NCBI GenBank assembly: GCA_048772705.1
Contig: JBLWGC010000208.1
Coordinates: 124,001 to 188,000, forward strand
Length of the DNA stretch: 64,000 bases
Origin: Leidyana gryllorum EB-2025a
Lineage: Eukaryota > Apicomplexa
Direction of reading: 5' to 3'
The notes under the pieces are model-generated. The model was not told the DNA's origin. It worked only from the letters and a program-made list of their open reading frames with translations, and ran no database searches. Shown here piece by piece: positions 62,811-64,000 of this stretch; the first letter of the stretch is position 1; each line of letters opens with the position of its first letter. A program made the position numbers and the translations under genes.

Positions 62811-64000
62811 ATGCGTACTCTTCTTCCTTTGTGTTACTTGGCCCTGCTGGCCGCTGGACACCCCCGCGAACTACTCGAGGTGACTGATGCCGTCCCGAGC
62901 TCTGAGGCCGCTGTCACCATTGAGGAATTCGATACTCAAACTGACTGTGCTAACATCCTTGTCAGCGATGACGAAAACCAAGACATTGAGTTCAAACCTA
63001 ACCATCATCATCATCACCACCATCACGCTCGCCACCACCACCACCATCCCCCGCCACCGCCCCCTCTGGTGTTCCTGAACATTCCTAAGGGGATGGCAAG
63101 CGATGCTCAGGACCTTCCCCCAATTCCGGTGATGATCGATGTCGCTCATCTCGACGTCTTCATTGATAACCACCCTAAGGTCGGCATCTTCCCGCCCAGG
63201 CGGCCTGGCAATCTCCGCCGATCTCCCTTCGCACCTCCGCTCAGCGAAGACCAGTTCCGTGTTCTGGGCATGTTCAACGCCAAAAGCTTTTTCCTTCCAT
63301 CACTTGACAAGGCCGAGCAGCCTCAGGAGGGCTGCCAGGGCTTACATGGATCTGACTCGGGTTGCTCTTCTCACTCTGCTGACAATGAGGCCGAGAAAGT
63401 CAATGACAGCGCCGCCAAGAATAACGTCGAGGAGGAGACACCCTCGGCCCCCGAGAGACAAATGAGGGCCAGTCACCATCACTCCTCCTCCAATCACTCG
63501 CATCACTCAGCTGATGGCTCGAGCAGTCACCACAGTATGAGTGGCTCCGAAGGGGGAGACGGCGAGGAGGGGATGATGAAGGCCCACCAGAACTACAATA
63601 TGGGGCACAGCCGGATGCACCGGGATCATCATCAGCACCACCATGGCAACAGTACTGAGACTGTAGCCCCTATGCACTGTGGAAAGGAATGTTCCATGCA
63701 CAAGGAGGGAGGCTGCGAGAAGTGTGCTATGCACGAGAAGATAAAGGGCGGGATGGAAATTGTTGCCGACGACATGGGATCGGAACATCATCACCCACAC
63801 CAATCCAAGCATGAAAAGGAGAACAAAATGATGCAGCCCCAAATGGGCGACAAGAAGAACGATCTGCACAATCTGCCCGGTATCGCTATTCCCCCTCTCA
63901 TCTCTCTCGGAGACAACCCTTTGGTGGTTTCTGACTCCCATTTGGACAAGACGGAGCCCTCTCATCATCACCACCACCATCATCACGGCCGCAAGTTGGA
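62811..64000 (+). CDS. Secreted His-rich protein, partial (runs off the window)
   Basis: The frame is open from 62811 to the window end with no stop. MRTLLPLCYLALLAAGHP is a signal peptide. The mature chain has repeated runs of 5-8 His (near nt 63007-63050 and 63962-63990), many single His with Ser and Asp, and a Cys/Met/His block MHCGKECSMHKEGGCEKCAM. Such composition fits metal binding (zinc, copper or haem) outside the cell or in a secretory store; that is inference. It resembles malaria His-rich proteins only in composition, not in repeat. No intron was needed. Confidence 0.75.
   Translation, partial: MRTLLPLCYLALLAAGHPRELLEVTDAVPSSEAAVTIEEFDTQTDCANILVSDDENQDIEFKPNHHHHHHHHARHHHHHPPPPPPLVFLNIPKGMASDAQDLPPIPVMIDVAHLDVFIDNHPKVGIFPPRRPGNLRRSPFAPPLSEDQFRVLGMFNAKSFFLPSLDKAEQPQEGCQGLHGSDSGCSSHSADNEAEKVNDSAAKNNVEEETPSAPERQMRASHHHSSSNHSHHSADGSSSHHSMSGSEGGDGEEGMMKAHQNYNMGHSRMHRDHHQHHHGNSTETVAPMHCGKECSMHKEGGCEKCAMHEKIKGGMEIVADDMGSEHHHPHQSKHEKENKMMQPQMGDKKNDLHNLPGIAIPPLISLGDNPLVVSDSHLDKTEPSHHHHHHHHGRKL

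Overview
The window looks like nuclear DNA of a small-genome protist. Genes sit almost end to end on both strands, and most are broken by GT-AG introns of about 32-70 nt. Stop codons are standard. A calcium-dependent protein kinase with four EF hands points to an alveolate; the density, short introns and surface proteins would fit a gregarine-like apicomplexan relative. That placement is inference.

Layout. 1-5.8 kb: a disordered protein with TQT motifs, a calcium-dependent protein kinase (CDPK), a coiled-coil protein and a small membrane protein. 6.0-18.9 kb: one 13-exon reverse-strand gene for a ~4,080-residue PHD-finger protein. 19-26.7 kb: 3-hydroxyacyl-CoA dehydratase (HACD), several unrecognised genes, RuvBL2 and a two-helix membrane protein. 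26.9-32.4 kb: a giant Ser/Thr/Glu-rich single-pass surface protein made of tandem repeats. 32.7-37.5 kb: an unrecognised protein, a PP2C-fold protein without its catalytic aspartates, and a secreted Cys-rich protein. 37.7-40.0 kb: an intronless bacterial-type GH31 alpha-xylosidase.

40-50.3 kb breaks the pattern. It is a gene-poor repeat island holding about three copies of an unrecognised gene family plus an accompanying repeat, mostly decayed, with blocks inverted between copies. This is the best candidate for something undescribed.

50.3-62.8 kb is dense again and rich in ribosome genes (eS6, NOL10/Enp2, PWP2/UTP1, eL39, NOL12/Rrp17), together with two DNA repair enzymes (EXO5 and an endonuclease III). 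The window ends in a secreted His-rich protein that runs off the edge.

Neighbouring start codons on opposite strands can be 15-27 bp apart, and tandem genes 2-4 bp apart. A run of 6-10 T on the sense strand precedes the ATG of at least seven genes, including the presumed transferred GH31 gene. All splice sites and gene models were worked out by eye from reading frames and family conservation; no search or alignment program was used.
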